6,382 nucleotides of DNA, from NCBI GenBank assembly GCA_022545745.1, contig JACZQL010000082.1:1-6382 (forward strand), written 5' to 3'. Source of the stretch: Deltaproteobacteria bacterium. GTDB lineage: Bacteria; Desulfobacterota_B; Binatia; UBA9968. This document shows, in pieces, positions 1-6,382 of this stretch; the stretch's first letter is position 1, and every line of letters begins with the position of its first letter. The position numbers and the translations under genes are program-made. The notes beneath the pieces are model-generated. The model was not told the DNA's origin. It saw only the letters and a list, made by a program, of their open reading frames with translations, and made no database searches.

Positions 1-3000
1 AGCGGGAAACGTCAGTGAAAAGTATGATATCATCGCCTTCGCTGTTGGCCGGATAAAAACCGTACACGGCATGTGCGGTGAGCAACTTTTTGTCCACGAT
101 CTCCTGTAGGAGCTCCTTGGCGTCGGCAAACAATTCCCTGGCCGCCGGGCCCCTAACCGGGTCGTCCAGCAGTCCTGGGAAGCTTCCCCTCATCTCCCAA
201 GCATGAAAAAATGGGGACCAGTCAATGAAAGGGACCAGTTCCGACAGAGGGAAATCCCGTAGCTGTTTGTTGCCAATAAACTCTGGGACGGAAATGTCTG
301 AGTCATCCCATTCGATGTGTTTCTTGCGCCGCAGGGCCTCCTCGTACGTCAATAACGGGGCCGCTTGTTTTCCTTCAAAATCCGCAACGATCCTCTGTTG
401 TTCGGCCCGATTTTTAGCATCCAAGGCTTTGCGAGATTCGGGTCTCATCAGGTTACCCATGACGGGCACGGCACGCGAGGCATCGATCACATGAATCGTC
501 TCATGCCGGTAGGCTGGGGCGATCTTGACGGCCGTGTGCCTCTTGCTCGTGGTGGCACCTCCGATCAGGAGCGGCACGTCCATGCCGCGACGATCCATCT
601 CCTTGGCTACGTGGACCATTTCATCCAAAGAAGGAGTGATGAGACCGCTTAGGCCAACGACGTCCACCTTTTCTTCTACTGCGGTATTGATGATCTTATC
701 CGAGGGGACCATCACCCCCAGGTCGATAACTTCATAATTGTTGCATCCCAGCACCACGCCAACGATGTTTTTTCCGATGTCATGGACGTCGCCTTTCACT
801 GTGGCCATAACGATCTTTTTCCTCACCTGAGTTTCTTCCACCGCTTGCTTCTCTGCGTCAAGAAGGGGGGTCAAGTAGGCAACCGCCTTTTTCATTACCC
901 GAGCGCTTTTGACCACCTGGGGGAGAAACATTTTACCTTCGCCAAAAAGGTCTCCCACCACATTCATGCCGTCCATCAGTGGGCCCTCGATGATTTGCAG
1001 AGGCCGCTCGTATTTCTTGAGTGCCTCTTCCAAATCGGCGTCGATGTAGTCTGTGATTCCCTTGATGACGGCATGGGAAAGCCGATGGTCCACGTCCTCG
1101 TTTTCTCTGGCGGTGTCTTCCTCAACCTCTTTCTTGGAACCTTTGACCCCCTCGGCGAACTCCAGCAGTCGTTCGGTGGCGTCGGCGCTCCGATTGAAGA
1201 GGACATCTTCCACGACCTTTAGCAGATCCTCTGGGATCTCCTCATACACGGCGAGTTGCCCGGCGTTCACAATGCCCATGTCCATTCCGGCCTGGATGGC
1301 GTGGTAGAGAAACGCGGAATGCATGGCCTCACGGATGGTATCGTTGCCGCGGAAGGAAAAGGAGAAATTGCTCACACCGCCGGAGATGTGACAGTAGGGT
1401 AAAAGCTCTTTGATCTGCCGCGCGGCTTCAATGAAATTGATGCCGTAGTCGTTATGCTCTTCCATTCCCGTCGCCACGACGAGGATGTTGGTGTCGAATA
1501 TAAGGTCGCTATCATCGAAACCTATCTCATCGGTAAGGATCTTGTGGCAGCGCTTGACGACTCGGATTCGGTCCTCGATGGTGGTGGCCTGTTTTTCCTC
1601 GTCAAACGCCATGACGACCACCGCTGCCCCGTAGCGTTTGATGAGGCGTGCACGCCGTTTGAATTCTTCTTCCCCCTCTTTGAGGGAAATTGAGTTAACC
1701 ACTGCCTTGCCTTGGACGCACTTGAGCCCCGCCTCGATGACTTCAAAATTGGAACTGTCAATTACGATGGGGACACGGGCGACGTCGGGCTCGGCGGCGA
1801 TGTAATTGAGAAATACCTGCATGGCCTTGACCGAGTCGAGCATCCCCTCATCCATATTCACGTCGATCAGATTGGCGCCGTCCTCAATCTGGTCCCTGGC
1901 CACAGAGAGGGCTTCCTCGTATTTTTCTTCGCGGATCAACCGGGCGAACTTTCGCGAGCCTGCCACGTTCGTGCGCTCGCCGATCATGATGAAATTCGAC
2001 TCCGGTCGAATGGTTAGCTCCTCAAGTCCGCTGAGGTGAGTGAAGCGATCCGGCTCGGGAGGTTTTCGGGGTCGGGCGCCACGAAGGACTTCGGCGATGG
2101 CAGCGATGTGTTCGGGATTTGTCCCGCAGCAGCCTCCGATCAAATTGACCCAGCCTTCTTTGACCCAGTTTTCCAGGGCCCTGGCCAGCTCATCGGGACC
2201 CATGTCATAACCGCCGAATTCGTTGGGCAACCCTGCGTTGGGGTAGGAAAAGACAGGAAGCGGTGAGAGGCGCGCGAGCTCCTCTACATGGGGACCCATC
2301 AGATCCGGGCCAAGGGCGCAGTTCATTCCCACTGCAGTCAGTTCTGCTTGGGAAATGGAAGCGAGGAATGCCTCGAGGGTTTGTCCGGAAAGGGTGCGGC
2401 CGCTCCTGTCCGTAATAGTCACGGAAGCGAAGACGGGAATACGAATTCCAAGTTTACCTAGAAGCTTGTCGATGGCGAACAGGCAGGCCTTCAAGTTCAA
2501 GGTGTCAAAGGACGTCTCGGGAAGAAGGAGGTCCACACCCCCATCGAGCAATCCACGTGCCTGATCGGAGTACGCCTGGACCAGCTCGTCGAAGGTAACG
2601 GCCCGGAAGGCCGGGTTGTTGACATCTGGGGAGAGGGACGCGGTTCGGTTCGTGGGCCCCATGGCGCCGGCGACAAATCGGGGTCTATCTGGGGATTTCC
2701 GATTGGCATCTTCAACTGCCCGCCGAGCGACCTTTGCCGCAGTCACGTTTATGTTATAGGCCTCTCCCTCCAATCCGTAGTCTGCTAAGGAAATAGCGTT
2801 AGAATTGAAGGTGTTGGTCTCGATGATATCCGAGCCGGCCTCTAAGTATTGCCGGTGGATTTTCTCGATAGCCCCGGGTTGGGTGATCGATAGTAGATCG
2901 TTGCATCCCTTGAGAGGTCGGCTATGGTTGGCGAAACGCTTCCCACGAAAGTCCTTTTCATCCAGGTTGAGGGCCTGGATCATGGTCCCTGTGGCACCAT

Positions 3001-3058
3001 CGAAGAGGAGAATTCTCTCAGAGATGAGATCTTGGATTTGCTTTACGGAGTCTCCCAT
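1..3058 (-). CDS. metH: Cobalamin-dependent methionine synthase MetH (C-terminus cut by window edge)
   Basis: Cytoplasmic enzyme that moves the methyl group of 5-methyltetrahydrofolate through cobalamin to homocysteine, giving methionine and tetrahydrofolate. Translating from the ATG at 3058 gives 1019 open codons to the left edge. Domains in order: homocysteine-binding barrel (about 1-330) with zinc ligands Cys247 (MNCALGP) and Cys310-Cys311 (GGCCGTNP); methyltetrahydrofolate-binding barrel (about 345-610) with [11 protein letters not shown] near 364 and IDVNMDEG near 399; helical cap (about 640-740); B12-binding domain with GDVHDIGKN, giving Asp757 and the cobalt ligand His759, plus Ser804 and Ser810 in LSGLITPS; start of the AdoMet activation domain, with YPANSEGDD near 1003-1011. 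All these residue numbers equal those of E. coli MetH, which supports this start and an intact frame. E. coli MetH has about 1227 residues, so roughly 200 are missing beyond the edge. The Shine-Dalgarno is weak. The gene is divergent from the cupin gene. Confidence 0.97.
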   Translation of the reverse strand, partial: MGDSVKQIQDLISERILLFDGATGTMIQALNLDEKDFRGKRFANHSRPLKGCNDLLSITQPGAIEKIHRQYLEAGSDIIETNTFNSNAISLADYGLEGEAYNINVTAAKVARRAVEDANRKSPDRPRFVAGAMGPTNRTASLSPDVNNPAFRAVTFDELVQAYSDQARGLLDGGVDLLLPETSFDTLNLKACLFAIDKLLGKLGIRIPVFASVTITDRSGRTLSGQTLEAFLASISQAELTAVGMNCALGPDLMGPHVEELARLSPLPVFSYPNAGLPNEFGGYDMGPDELARALENWVKEGWVNLIGGCCGTNPEHIAAIAEVLRGARPRKPPEPDRFTHLSGLEELTIRPESNFIMIGERTNVAGSRKFARLIREEKYEEALSVARDQIEDGANLIDVNMDEGMLDSVKAMQVFLNYIAAEPDVARVPIVIDSSNFEVIEAGLKCVQGKAVVNSISLKEGEEEFKRRARLIKRYGAAVVVMAFDEEKQATTIEDRIRVVKRCHKILTDEIGFDDSDLIFDTNILVVATGMEEHNDYGINFIEAARQIKELLPYCHISGGVSNFSFSFRGNDTIREAMHSAFLYHAIQAGMDMGIVNAGQLAVYEEIPEDLLKVVEDVLFNRSADATERLLEFAEGVKGSKKEVEEDTARENEDVDHRLSHAVIKGITDYIDADLEEALKKYERPLQIIEGPLMDGMNVVGDLFGEGKMFLPQVVKSARVMKKAVAYLTPLLDAEKQAVEETQVRKKIVMATVKGDVHDIGKNIVGVVLGCNNYEVIDLGVMVPSDKIINTAVEEKVDVVGLSGLITPSLDEMVHVAKEMDRRGMDVPLLIGGATTSKRHTAVKIAPAYRHETIHVIDASRAVPVMGNLMRPESRKALDAKNRAEQQRIVADFEGKQAAPLLTYEEALRRKKHIEWDDSDISVPEFIGNKQLRDFPLSELVPFIDWSPFFHAWEMRGSFPGLLDDPVRGPAARELFADAKELLQEIVDKKLLTAHAVYGFYPANSEGDDIILFTDVSR

Positions 3059-3087
3059 CACTGTCCATCTGATTGCGGATCGAAGCT

Positions 3088-3096
3088 ATTCTAGCA
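3088..3096 (-). promoter_or_regulatory. Likely metH promoter, extended -10 element
   Basis: Read on the minus strand, TGC followed by TAGAAT forms an extended -10 (TGnTATAAT-like, 5 of 6 in the hexamer). It lies about 30 bases upstream of the metH ATG. The -35 region (TTAGTG at a 17-base spacing) is poor, as is common with extended -10 promoters. The implied leader is only about 20 bases, too short to hold a cobalamin or SAM riboswitch. This is inferred from motif and position only. Confidence 0.45.
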
Positions 3097-3186
3097 TAAT
3101 CTCAGCGGATCACTAATGGAAGGCGGGAGCCTGGTCCCAAATCTCCCAGTGCCAGCGGTGAGCGGAGTTTCGCCGGTATAATTCCC

Positions 3187-3214
3187 TTGATTTTATCCTA
3201 TGCCCGATTATAGT
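3187..3214 (+). promoter_or_regulatory. Likely sigma70-type promoter of the cupin gene
   Basis: TTGATT (3187-3192, 4 of 6 to the -35 consensus) and TATAGT (3209-3214, 5 of 6 to the -10 consensus) are separated by 16 bases. A transcript would start near 3221 and have a leader of about 43 bases. The sequence TTGAAT occurs twice just downstream (3223-3228 and 3241-3246), which could be a regulator site or chance. Confidence 0.5.
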
Positions 3215-3250
3215 TTTTATACTTGAATAGTCTGGACCCATTGAATCAAA

Positions 3251-3256
3251 AGGAGG
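3251..3256 (+). promoter_or_regulatory. Strong Shine-Dalgarno fixing the cupin start
   Basis: AGGAGG lies 7 bases before the ATG at 3264, near-ideal in sequence and spacing. It fixes the start of the cupin gene and suggests efficient translation, unlike the weak sites before metH and the RDD gene. Confidence 0.85.
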
Positions 3257-3263
3257 TTTTACG

Positions 3264-3851
3264 ATGTCAGAGTCAGGTACATATACCATTGAGCAGTTTG
3301 TTGGTGACATGAAAAAGGTCTTTGCCAGCACCAAGGACCCGCGCGCGCAGGCAGGTGCCATAGCCAAGCATATGGAAGCACTCCTGGTCTCGCCCAGCCT
3401 GCCGGATGAAATTCAACAGCGGGCCGCTGGCCGCACAGGCCGCATCGACCTCTATGTCGATCAGGAGCACGGACACCCTGGTCCAGGTTTCTGCCTGATG
3501 ACCTCAATCCCTGATCCGAATGCACAGGGCGATTCACGTGAGCGCTATCCCCATGACCATGGTGCCTCTTTTGTGGTCTATGGTGTGTTTAAGGGTGCTG
3601 CTCAACAGGTGAAGTTCCGATGGACTTGTCCAGACAATGGGGACCGGAAGACGCCGGAGCTGAAAGAATACGACCGCTTCACGCAGAATACGGGTCAGGC
3701 AGCGTTCTTCCTCCCCGGGGAGATCCACATGACCGGCCCTGCGGGAGACGGGCCAAGTAGGATCATTCGGCTCGAAGCACAAAAGCTCGACCGTGTGCTA
3801 CGCCACTCGTATAAATCCAAGGGGGCGTTCGTAGCCTTGGTCGAGACATAA
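3264..3851 (+). CDS. Cupin-fold, thiol-dioxygenase-like predicted metal-binding protein
   Basis: A 195-residue soluble protein with no signal peptide or membrane segment. Residues 96-100 read PHDHG, followed by a beta strand and a GVFKG turn (107-111). This matches the first cupin motif of the cysteine and 3-mercaptopropionate dioxygenase group, in which His97 and His99 would bind iron. A second motif, PGEIHMTGP (151-159), supplies a third likely ligand, His155. In authentic cysteine dioxygenase a His and a Tyr lie 15 and 17 residues after the third ligand (HLY in SLHLYSPP); here the aligned stretch reads RLE (169-171), so that pair is missing. The protein is therefore safest called a predicted metal-dependent cupin of unknown substrate. 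Length suits the family (about 190-210 residues). It is a single gene, divergent from metH and convergent with the RDD gene, and the region to its left has its own promoter and strong ribosome site. A link to sulfur amino acid metabolism is inferred only from fold and neighbour. Confidence 0.85.
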   Translation: MSESGTYTIEQFVGDMKKVFASTKDPRAQAGAIAKHMEALLVSPSLPDEIQQRAAGRTGRIDLYVDQEHGHPGPGFCLMTSIPDPNAQGDSRERYPHDHGASFVVYGVFKGAAQQVKFRWTCPDNGDRKTPELKEYDRFTQNTGQAAFFLPGEIHMTGPAGDGPSRIIRLEAQKLDRVLRHSYKSKGAFVALVET

Positions 3852-3877
3852 CGATCAAGAGATTGGTTTGAGTTGTG

Positions 3878-3921
3878 CAAAACGATTAAAACGTTTCAGC
3901 CGTTTAAGAGTAATCGTTTTG
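3878..3921. terminator. Probable bidirectional terminator stem-loop between convergent genes
   Basis: CAAAACGATTA (3878-3888) and TAATCGTTTTG (3911-3921) form an 11-base perfect stem. An inner stem AAACG/CGTTT (3889-3893 with 3901-3905) continues it around a 7-base loop, leaving a 5-base bulge AAGAG (3906-3910) on one side. Each strand ends its 3' arm in CGTTTTG, so both convergent transcripts could stop here. The T tracts are only 4 long and the stem is AT-rich, so efficiency is uncertain. Confidence 0.6.
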
Positions 3922-3974
3922 AATTGTTAGAATGGACGGATCTGCTTAGGCCAACGCGTAGCTCTGCGTAGGTA

Positions 3975-5087
3975 TTACGAATCCGATACTAGAAGGTCCA
4001 GAATCTCGTGAAATTTTATGCTAGTTGTCATTGAGCCAAAATGAAAATTCTGTTCGATGCGTAGCCCTTCGTCCTCGACCTCCAGGATTTTGCCCTCTCG
4101 TTCGATCCCATCCCTCATCAGAATTTTTACCCATCGACCCTTATAGGTTCTAACTGCATCAATGTCGATCCTGCTATAGGTAACCTCTTTCGGTGTCGTA
4201 TCCGCCGCTAATCGGCTTTCAGGCCTCTTTTTAACTCTTCTTGTGGGTTGTTCAGCAGGCTTTGGTGGTTTCTTTTTTGCTACGGCAACGATGGGTTTGG
4301 TAATATCAACAAATGTTCCCGCCTTGTCGGTGTAGCCAGCCTTTGTCGTTTTCCATTGTCCCGCGCTCTTTTCTGACAGAAGGGTAACCGTCTTCCGCCC
4401 TTTGGTTCCAGCGGCCTGCATTAAAAAAAATGCTTTCCCATAGTCGCCTACAGCTGCAAAGTTCCCCGTAAAGAACCAGCCAATTTTGACTGGCTTGCCT
4501 ACCTCTTGTTGGATCCTAGGATTTGTTTTCAGATATTTCTCGGCTGATTGATAGGCTTCTGAATCCTTGAGAAAGATTCTCATGCCAACAAAGAGGCCGA
4601 TAAAGAGAGACACGCTTACCACCGCTAGGGTAGCAAGCAATTTTGTCCTTATTAAATTGTTTCGACGGACCTCGGTGGTTCCAACGGGAGTAGCTTTGGG
4701 CCTGATCACGTATGTGCCGGCAATCTTATCGTGCCAGGCTTGCTTATTCTTGTCTAAAGCGATCCAGAGGTATCCCAGCCCAAGCGCCAAAGCAGAAAAG
4801 AACGCGGCAATCAGCCTTATGGCTATCTGTTTGACAGTGGGTTTTGCACCATTGATGGAAACTATTTGCATGCCTAGCAACCGATATCCCAGGGTTGCAC
4901 CAAAGGCGAACTTGAGCCCGATCATGTAGGCGAGAAAAATCACCAATTCCACGACAGCGGTTAGTATATTGGATGAGAAACTAACGATGGCGAAGACGAT
5001 TCCCAGCAATAGGCAATCGATCAGGTTGGCGATTCCTCGTTTCCAGTAACCGCCGTATTGAGTTCGGACGTAAACGTTACATTCCAT
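3975..5087 (-). CDS. RDD-domain membrane protein with Coa1-like region and C-terminal Sm/SH3-like domain
   Basis: A 370-residue membrane protein. Residues about 10-130 form an RDD domain: YWKRGIANLID with Arg17 and Asp24, hydrophobic segments at about 20-38, 41-62 and 90-111, the typical TLGYRLLGMQIV (65-76), and the closing AWHDKIAGTYVIRP (117-130). A fourth membrane helix (about 149-173) leads into a region (about 175-265, with SAEKYLKTNP and KIGWFFTGNF) resembling the domain of cytochrome oxidase assembly protein Coa1. A Lys/Pro/Arg-rich linker (about 270-300) follows. The last domain (307-367), with YKGRWVKILMRDG and REGKILEVED, matches the end of the upstream gene's product. RDD proteins have been linked to transport, including Na+/H+ exchange in a few cases, but the role here is unknown. 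The ATG lies 5 bases after the upstream stop without a clear Shine-Dalgarno, so translational coupling is likely. The Coa1 and small-barrel assignments are made by eye. Confidence 0.85.
   Translation of the reverse strand: MECNVYVRTQYGGYWKRGIANLIDCLLLGIVFAIVSFSSNILTAVVELVIFLAYMIGLKFAFGATLGYRLLGMQIVSINGAKPTVKQIAIRLIAAFFSALALGLGYLWIALDKNKQAWHDKIAGTYVIRPKATPVGTTEVRRNNLIRTKLLATLAVVSVSLFIGLFVGMRIFLKDSEAYQSAEKYLKTNPRIQQEVGKPVKIGWFFTGNFAAVGDYGKAFFLMQAAGTKGRKTVTLLSEKSAGQWKTTKAGYTDKAGTFVDITKPIVAVAKKKPPKPAEQPTRRVKKRPESRLAADTTPKEVTYSRIDIDAVRTYKGRWVKILMRDGIEREGKILEVEDEGLRIEQNFHFGSMTTSIKFHEILDLLVSDS
3987..4169 (-). other. Shared C-terminal small-barrel domain, copy in the RDD protein
   Basis: Encodes residues 307-367. 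It aligns without gaps to the end of the neighbouring protein, with about 22 identities in 61 positions by hand count. The anchors are YKG-W-V-ILM-DG--REG-I, then EQ and a late G. The pattern of short alternating hydrophobic strands, a DG turn and the REG-I-V strand resembles Sm/LSm and SH3-type small barrels. No fold search was possible. Confidence 0.7.
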
Positions 5088-5092
5088 ATGCG

Positions 5093-5860
5093 TTATTTAC
5101 GGACATCCGCAATGTTTTGCATTGGGACACGGACAGATATTGTGCCATAGTCATAATCTTGTTCGAGGTGTACTATATTCTCTTTTACATCTACGATTCG
5201 TCCCTCTCGTTGCAAACCATCCTTCATCAAGATTGTGACCCATTGACCCTTGTAGTTTTTGAGCGCGTGAAGATTGATTTGTCTAGGGCTAGCATTGCCT
5301 GAAGATCTTCGTGCCGAAGCTTGTTTTTTCAGTCTGTTTTCCTGTTCTCTAATGCTCTGTAACAGTTCTCTTGACTCAGCCAAAAGCCCTGGCAGTTCTT
5401 CAAGGCTTGTTACCTTTGGTATCGGTTTTTGGATTTTAGCCACCGTTGGCTTTTGGATTCTAATAGGTTTGCCCTCTTTTGCGTGGTAGGTTTTCACGTA
5501 ATATCCGCCGCCTAAGAGGACAATGACTAGGAGGATCTGCTTGAGCGGTAACTTGAAAGAGGACCTCTCCGAATCCTCATCCTCCAGCGGAATTCGGTAC
5601 TTAGGAGGGGCATCCGGCACCTCGCCTCCCATCGCCGCACCTACTGCTTCATCACCCTCCGTTGCCTCACTCGCCATCACGTCGTTCGCACCTACCTCAC
5701 TCTCTTCCACATCAGGCTCTAGCGCGGCGCTCTCTTCTACCTTGGTCTCCTCTCCCTCCTGCAGAGCGAAGTCGTTGCCAGGGACCTCGCTTTCCGGGGC
5801 CTCGTTCTCTACCGCTTCGTCTTCAGTCTTTTTGTCTTTGTCTTTGAATTTAAAGTCCAT
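5093..5860 (-). CDS. Single-pass membrane protein with acidic N-terminal region and C-terminal Sm/SH3-like domain
   Basis: A 255-residue protein of no family I recognise. Residues 1-11 are lysine-rich (FKFKDKDKK). Residues about 12-100 are low-complexity and strongly acidic (many Glu, Asp, Ala), probably disordered. A membrane helix runs from about 108 to 124 (ILLVIVLLGGGYYV). A basic Pro/Lys segment with a short repeat (RIQKPTVA and KIQKPIPK, 134-149) follows, then a probable coiled coil (about 153-182, ELPGLLAESRELLQSIREQE). The C-terminal domain (195-255), with YKGQWVTILMKDG and REGRIVDV, matches the end of the RDD protein encoded next. The start chosen is the ATG at 5860, because GGTGA precedes it by 5 bases. 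An in-frame GTG at 5869 would add three residues. It is the first gene of a two-gene operon. With the N-terminus inside, the C-terminal domain would lie in the periplasm. The very different end regions mean only this domain links it to its neighbour. Confidence 0.85.
   Translation of the reverse strand: MDFKFKDKDKKTEDEAVENEAPESEVPGNDFALQEGEETKVEESAALEPDVEESEVGANDVMASEATEGDEAVGAAMGGEVPDAPPKYRIPLEDEDSERSSFKLPLKQILLVIVLLGGGYYVKTYHAKEGKPIRIQKPTVAKIQKPIPKVTSLEELPGLLAESRELLQSIREQENRLKKQASARRSSGNASPRQINLHALKNYKGQWVTILMKDGLQREGRIVDVKENIVHLEQDYDYGTISVRVPMQNIADVRK
5096..5278 (-). other. Shared C-terminal small-barrel domain, copy in the single-pass protein
   Basis: Encodes residues 195-255 and ends at the stop codon. 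It is homologous in protein sequence to the end of the RDD protein, but the two DNA stretches have diverged. The duplication is therefore old, or the two copies were acquired separately. It contains YKGQWV, MKDG, QREGRIVDV and LEQDYDYG. Confidence 0.7.
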
Positions 5861-5865
5861 TGGCC

Positions 5866-5870
5866 TCACC
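5866..5870 (-). promoter_or_regulatory. Shine-Dalgarno deciding the start of the operon's first gene
   Basis: On the minus strand GGTGA, part of the extended anti-Shine-Dalgarno complement GGAGGTGA, sits 5 bases before the ATG at 5860. The GTG at 5869 overlaps this site and has no ribosome site of its own, so the ATG is the better start. Confidence 0.55.
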
Positions 5871-5955
5871 CAGTGCAGGATTAGGTAATTTGCAGGTCAG
5901 ATCGGATCCTCGATTTAACCTCCAGTCAAGATACCTCGTGCAATTTGTCTTTTTA

Positions 5956-5974
5956 CCCCCCACGGAAGAGGGGG
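5956..5974. repeat. GC stem-loop in the leader region of the membrane operon
   Basis: Five or six C residues (5956-5961) face GGGGG (5970-5974) around an 8- to 9-base loop, inside an otherwise AT-rich intergenic region. On neither strand is it followed by a T tract, so it does not look like an ordinary terminator. It may shape the 5' leader of the minus-strand operon, or be fortuitous. Confidence 0.35.
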
Positions 5975-6014
5975 ACTTAGCTAACAAAAGGGGCAGAAAT
6001 CATGCCAACGGTTG

Positions 6015-6032
6015 CCAATCACCCCTGATTGG
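6015..6032. repeat. Inverted repeat CCAATC-6-GATTGG, possible operator
   Basis: A perfect 6-base inverted repeat with a 6-base spacer, in the region between the minus-strand operon and the plus-strand gene at the right edge. The arrangement would suit a dimeric regulator. GCCAA also occurs twice nearby (6004-6008 and 6014-6018). No regulator is identified, and short repeats like this can arise by chance. Confidence 0.3.
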
Positions 6033-6117
6033 ATAAAAATCATTATTTATCAATGGGTTATGTTGTTTTTGGCAGGCTGCAATTGGAAGAATTTTAGGCG
6101 AGAATAATGCTCATTTT

Positions 6118-6131
6118 GATCAAGTTTGATC
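6118..6131. repeat. Inverted repeat GATCAA-GT-TTGATC just upstream of the right-edge gene
   Basis: A perfect 6-2-6 inverted repeat ending 16 bases before the ATG at 6148. It overlaps the place where a transcript leader would lie. The half-sites are in the opposite order to the FNR/Crp consensus (TTGAT-4-ATCAA), so it is not an FNR box. It may be an operator or a small hairpin affecting translation. Confidence 0.35.
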
Positions 6132-6147
6132 GCCCGTCTGGCAAATA

Positions 6148-6382
6148 ATGTCCTACCCTTTGCCAGAGGAAATGGCGAGAAAAGAGGGTAAATCCTATTT
6201 CCTATATGAAGGATTTGAACTCCTTGAACGAGTTGAACAATGTAATTTGCCACCATCAGAGTTCCCACTCAGTGTAGCAGGTTTAGCGCCTGGCCTTGAT
6301 ACAGATGAGCTCCGGCTCGGCCGTGTAAATCTTGTCGTGGCTGGTCATATGGCACGGGAATTGCTACGAAATTCTTCGAATT
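6148..6382 (+). CDS. Unrecognised protein, N-terminal part only (runs off the right edge)
   Basis: An open frame of 78 codons from the ATG at 6148 to the window edge, with an in-frame stop 21 bases upstream (6127-6129). It begins MSYPLPEEMARKEGKSYF and continues with LYEGFELLERVEQ, then a Leu/Gly-rich stretch ending in NLVVAGHMARELLRNSS. There is no signal peptide or membrane helix, and the composition is like a normal soluble mixed alpha/beta or helical protein. No clear Shine-Dalgarno precedes the ATG. I do not recognise the family. The case for a real gene rests on the absence of stops to the edge and a plausible amino acid mix. Another possibility is that it is a spurious or decayed frame. 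Confidence 0.5.
   Translation, partial: MSYPLPEEMARKEGKSYFLYEGFELLERVEQCNLPPSEFPLSVAGLAPGLDTDELRLGRVNLVVAGHMARELLRNSSN

Larger units (their letters stand above)
5871..6147. other. Intergenic region without a supported gene
   Basis: AT-rich spacer separating the minus-strand membrane operon from the plus-strand gene at the right edge. It should hold the promoters of both. A good -35 hexamer for the operon (TTGACT, minus strand, 5924-5929) has only a weak partner (TCCGAT, 5901-5906). A -10-like AATAAT lies at 6103-6108 upstream of the plus-strand gene, without a good -35. Beyond the three inverted repeats listed separately, nothing more is seen. Confidence 0.5.

Noticed and set aside
782..1222. 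Plus-strand open frame of 146 codons opposite metH
   Set aside because: It lies antisense within metH, whose frame is intact and carries all catalytic motifs. Its own product has no recognisable pattern and no ribosome site.
3177..3182. Perfect TATAAT hexamer on the plus strand upstream of the cupin gene
   Set aside because: There is no acceptable -35 at 16-18 bases (AGCGGT) and no extended TG. The TTGATT/TATAGT pair downstream is the better candidate.
3059..3263. Possible cobalamin or SAM riboswitch ahead of metH
   Set aside because: The likely metH leader is only about 20 bases, and no B12-box or SAM riboswitch core could be found in the spacer.
3956..3971. Short direct repeat GCGTAG-CTCT-GCGTAG after the RDD gene
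   Set aside because: Only two copies of 6 bases; too short to separate from chance.
5523..5888. Plus-strand Ser-rich open frame of 121 codons
   Set aside because: It is the mirror of the Glu-rich acidic tail of the minus-strand gene (GAA/GAG read as TTC/CTC and shifted to Ser codons), so it is a composition shadow.
5901..5929. TTGACT with TCCGAT as a promoter for the membrane operon
   Set aside because: The -35 is good but the -10 matches at only 3 of 6 positions at any spacing from 16 to 18, so it is mentioned but not called.
6050..6268. Minus-strand open frame of 72 codons
   Set aside because: It overlaps the plus-strand frame at the right edge. It has no ribosome site, and its product looks random, rich in unpatterned Asn, Gln and Arg.

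Overview
The window looks like bacterial chromosome from a Gram-negative organism, probably a proteobacterium. The reasons are a long cobalamin-dependent methionine synthase that matches E. coli MetH residue for residue at the catalytic positions, Shine-Dalgarno-led genes, and membrane proteins with RDD and Coa1-like parts. The exact lineage cannot be told from the sequence alone. No insertion sequence, CRISPR array, tRNA, rRNA or phage gene is visible.

Layout. (1) Positions 1-3058, minus strand: metH, cut by the left edge inside its C-terminal activation domain, with 1019 codons visible. (2) Positions 3059-3263: a divergent intergenic region with a likely extended -10 promoter for metH and a likely sigma70-type promoter plus a strong Shine-Dalgarno for the next gene. 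(3) Positions 3264-3851, plus strand: a small cupin-fold protein related to thiol dioxygenases but lacking their His/Tyr catalytic pair. (4) Positions 3852-3974: a convergent intergenic region with a bulged stem-loop that probably terminates transcription from both sides. (5) Positions 3975-5860, minus strand: a two-gene operon with a 5-base gap. The upstream gene encodes a single-pass membrane protein with an acidic N-terminal region. The downstream gene encodes an RDD-domain membrane protein followed by a Coa1-like region. Both end in the same roughly 61-residue beta-rich domain, which looks like an Sm/SH3-type small barrel. (6) Positions 5861-6147: an intergenic region with three small inverted repeats. 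(7) Positions 6148-6382, plus strand: the start of an unrecognised gene that runs off the right edge.

How the genes may work together. metH makes methionine from homocysteine and 5-methyltetrahydrofolate. The divergent cupin may act on a small sulfur compound or another metabolite, but only position links it to metH. The paired membrane genes are the least ordinary part of the window: two different membrane anchors carry copies of one C-terminal domain and are almost certainly co-expressed. This suggests a complex or a duplicated sensing or scaffolding module at the membrane. Their function is unknown to me.
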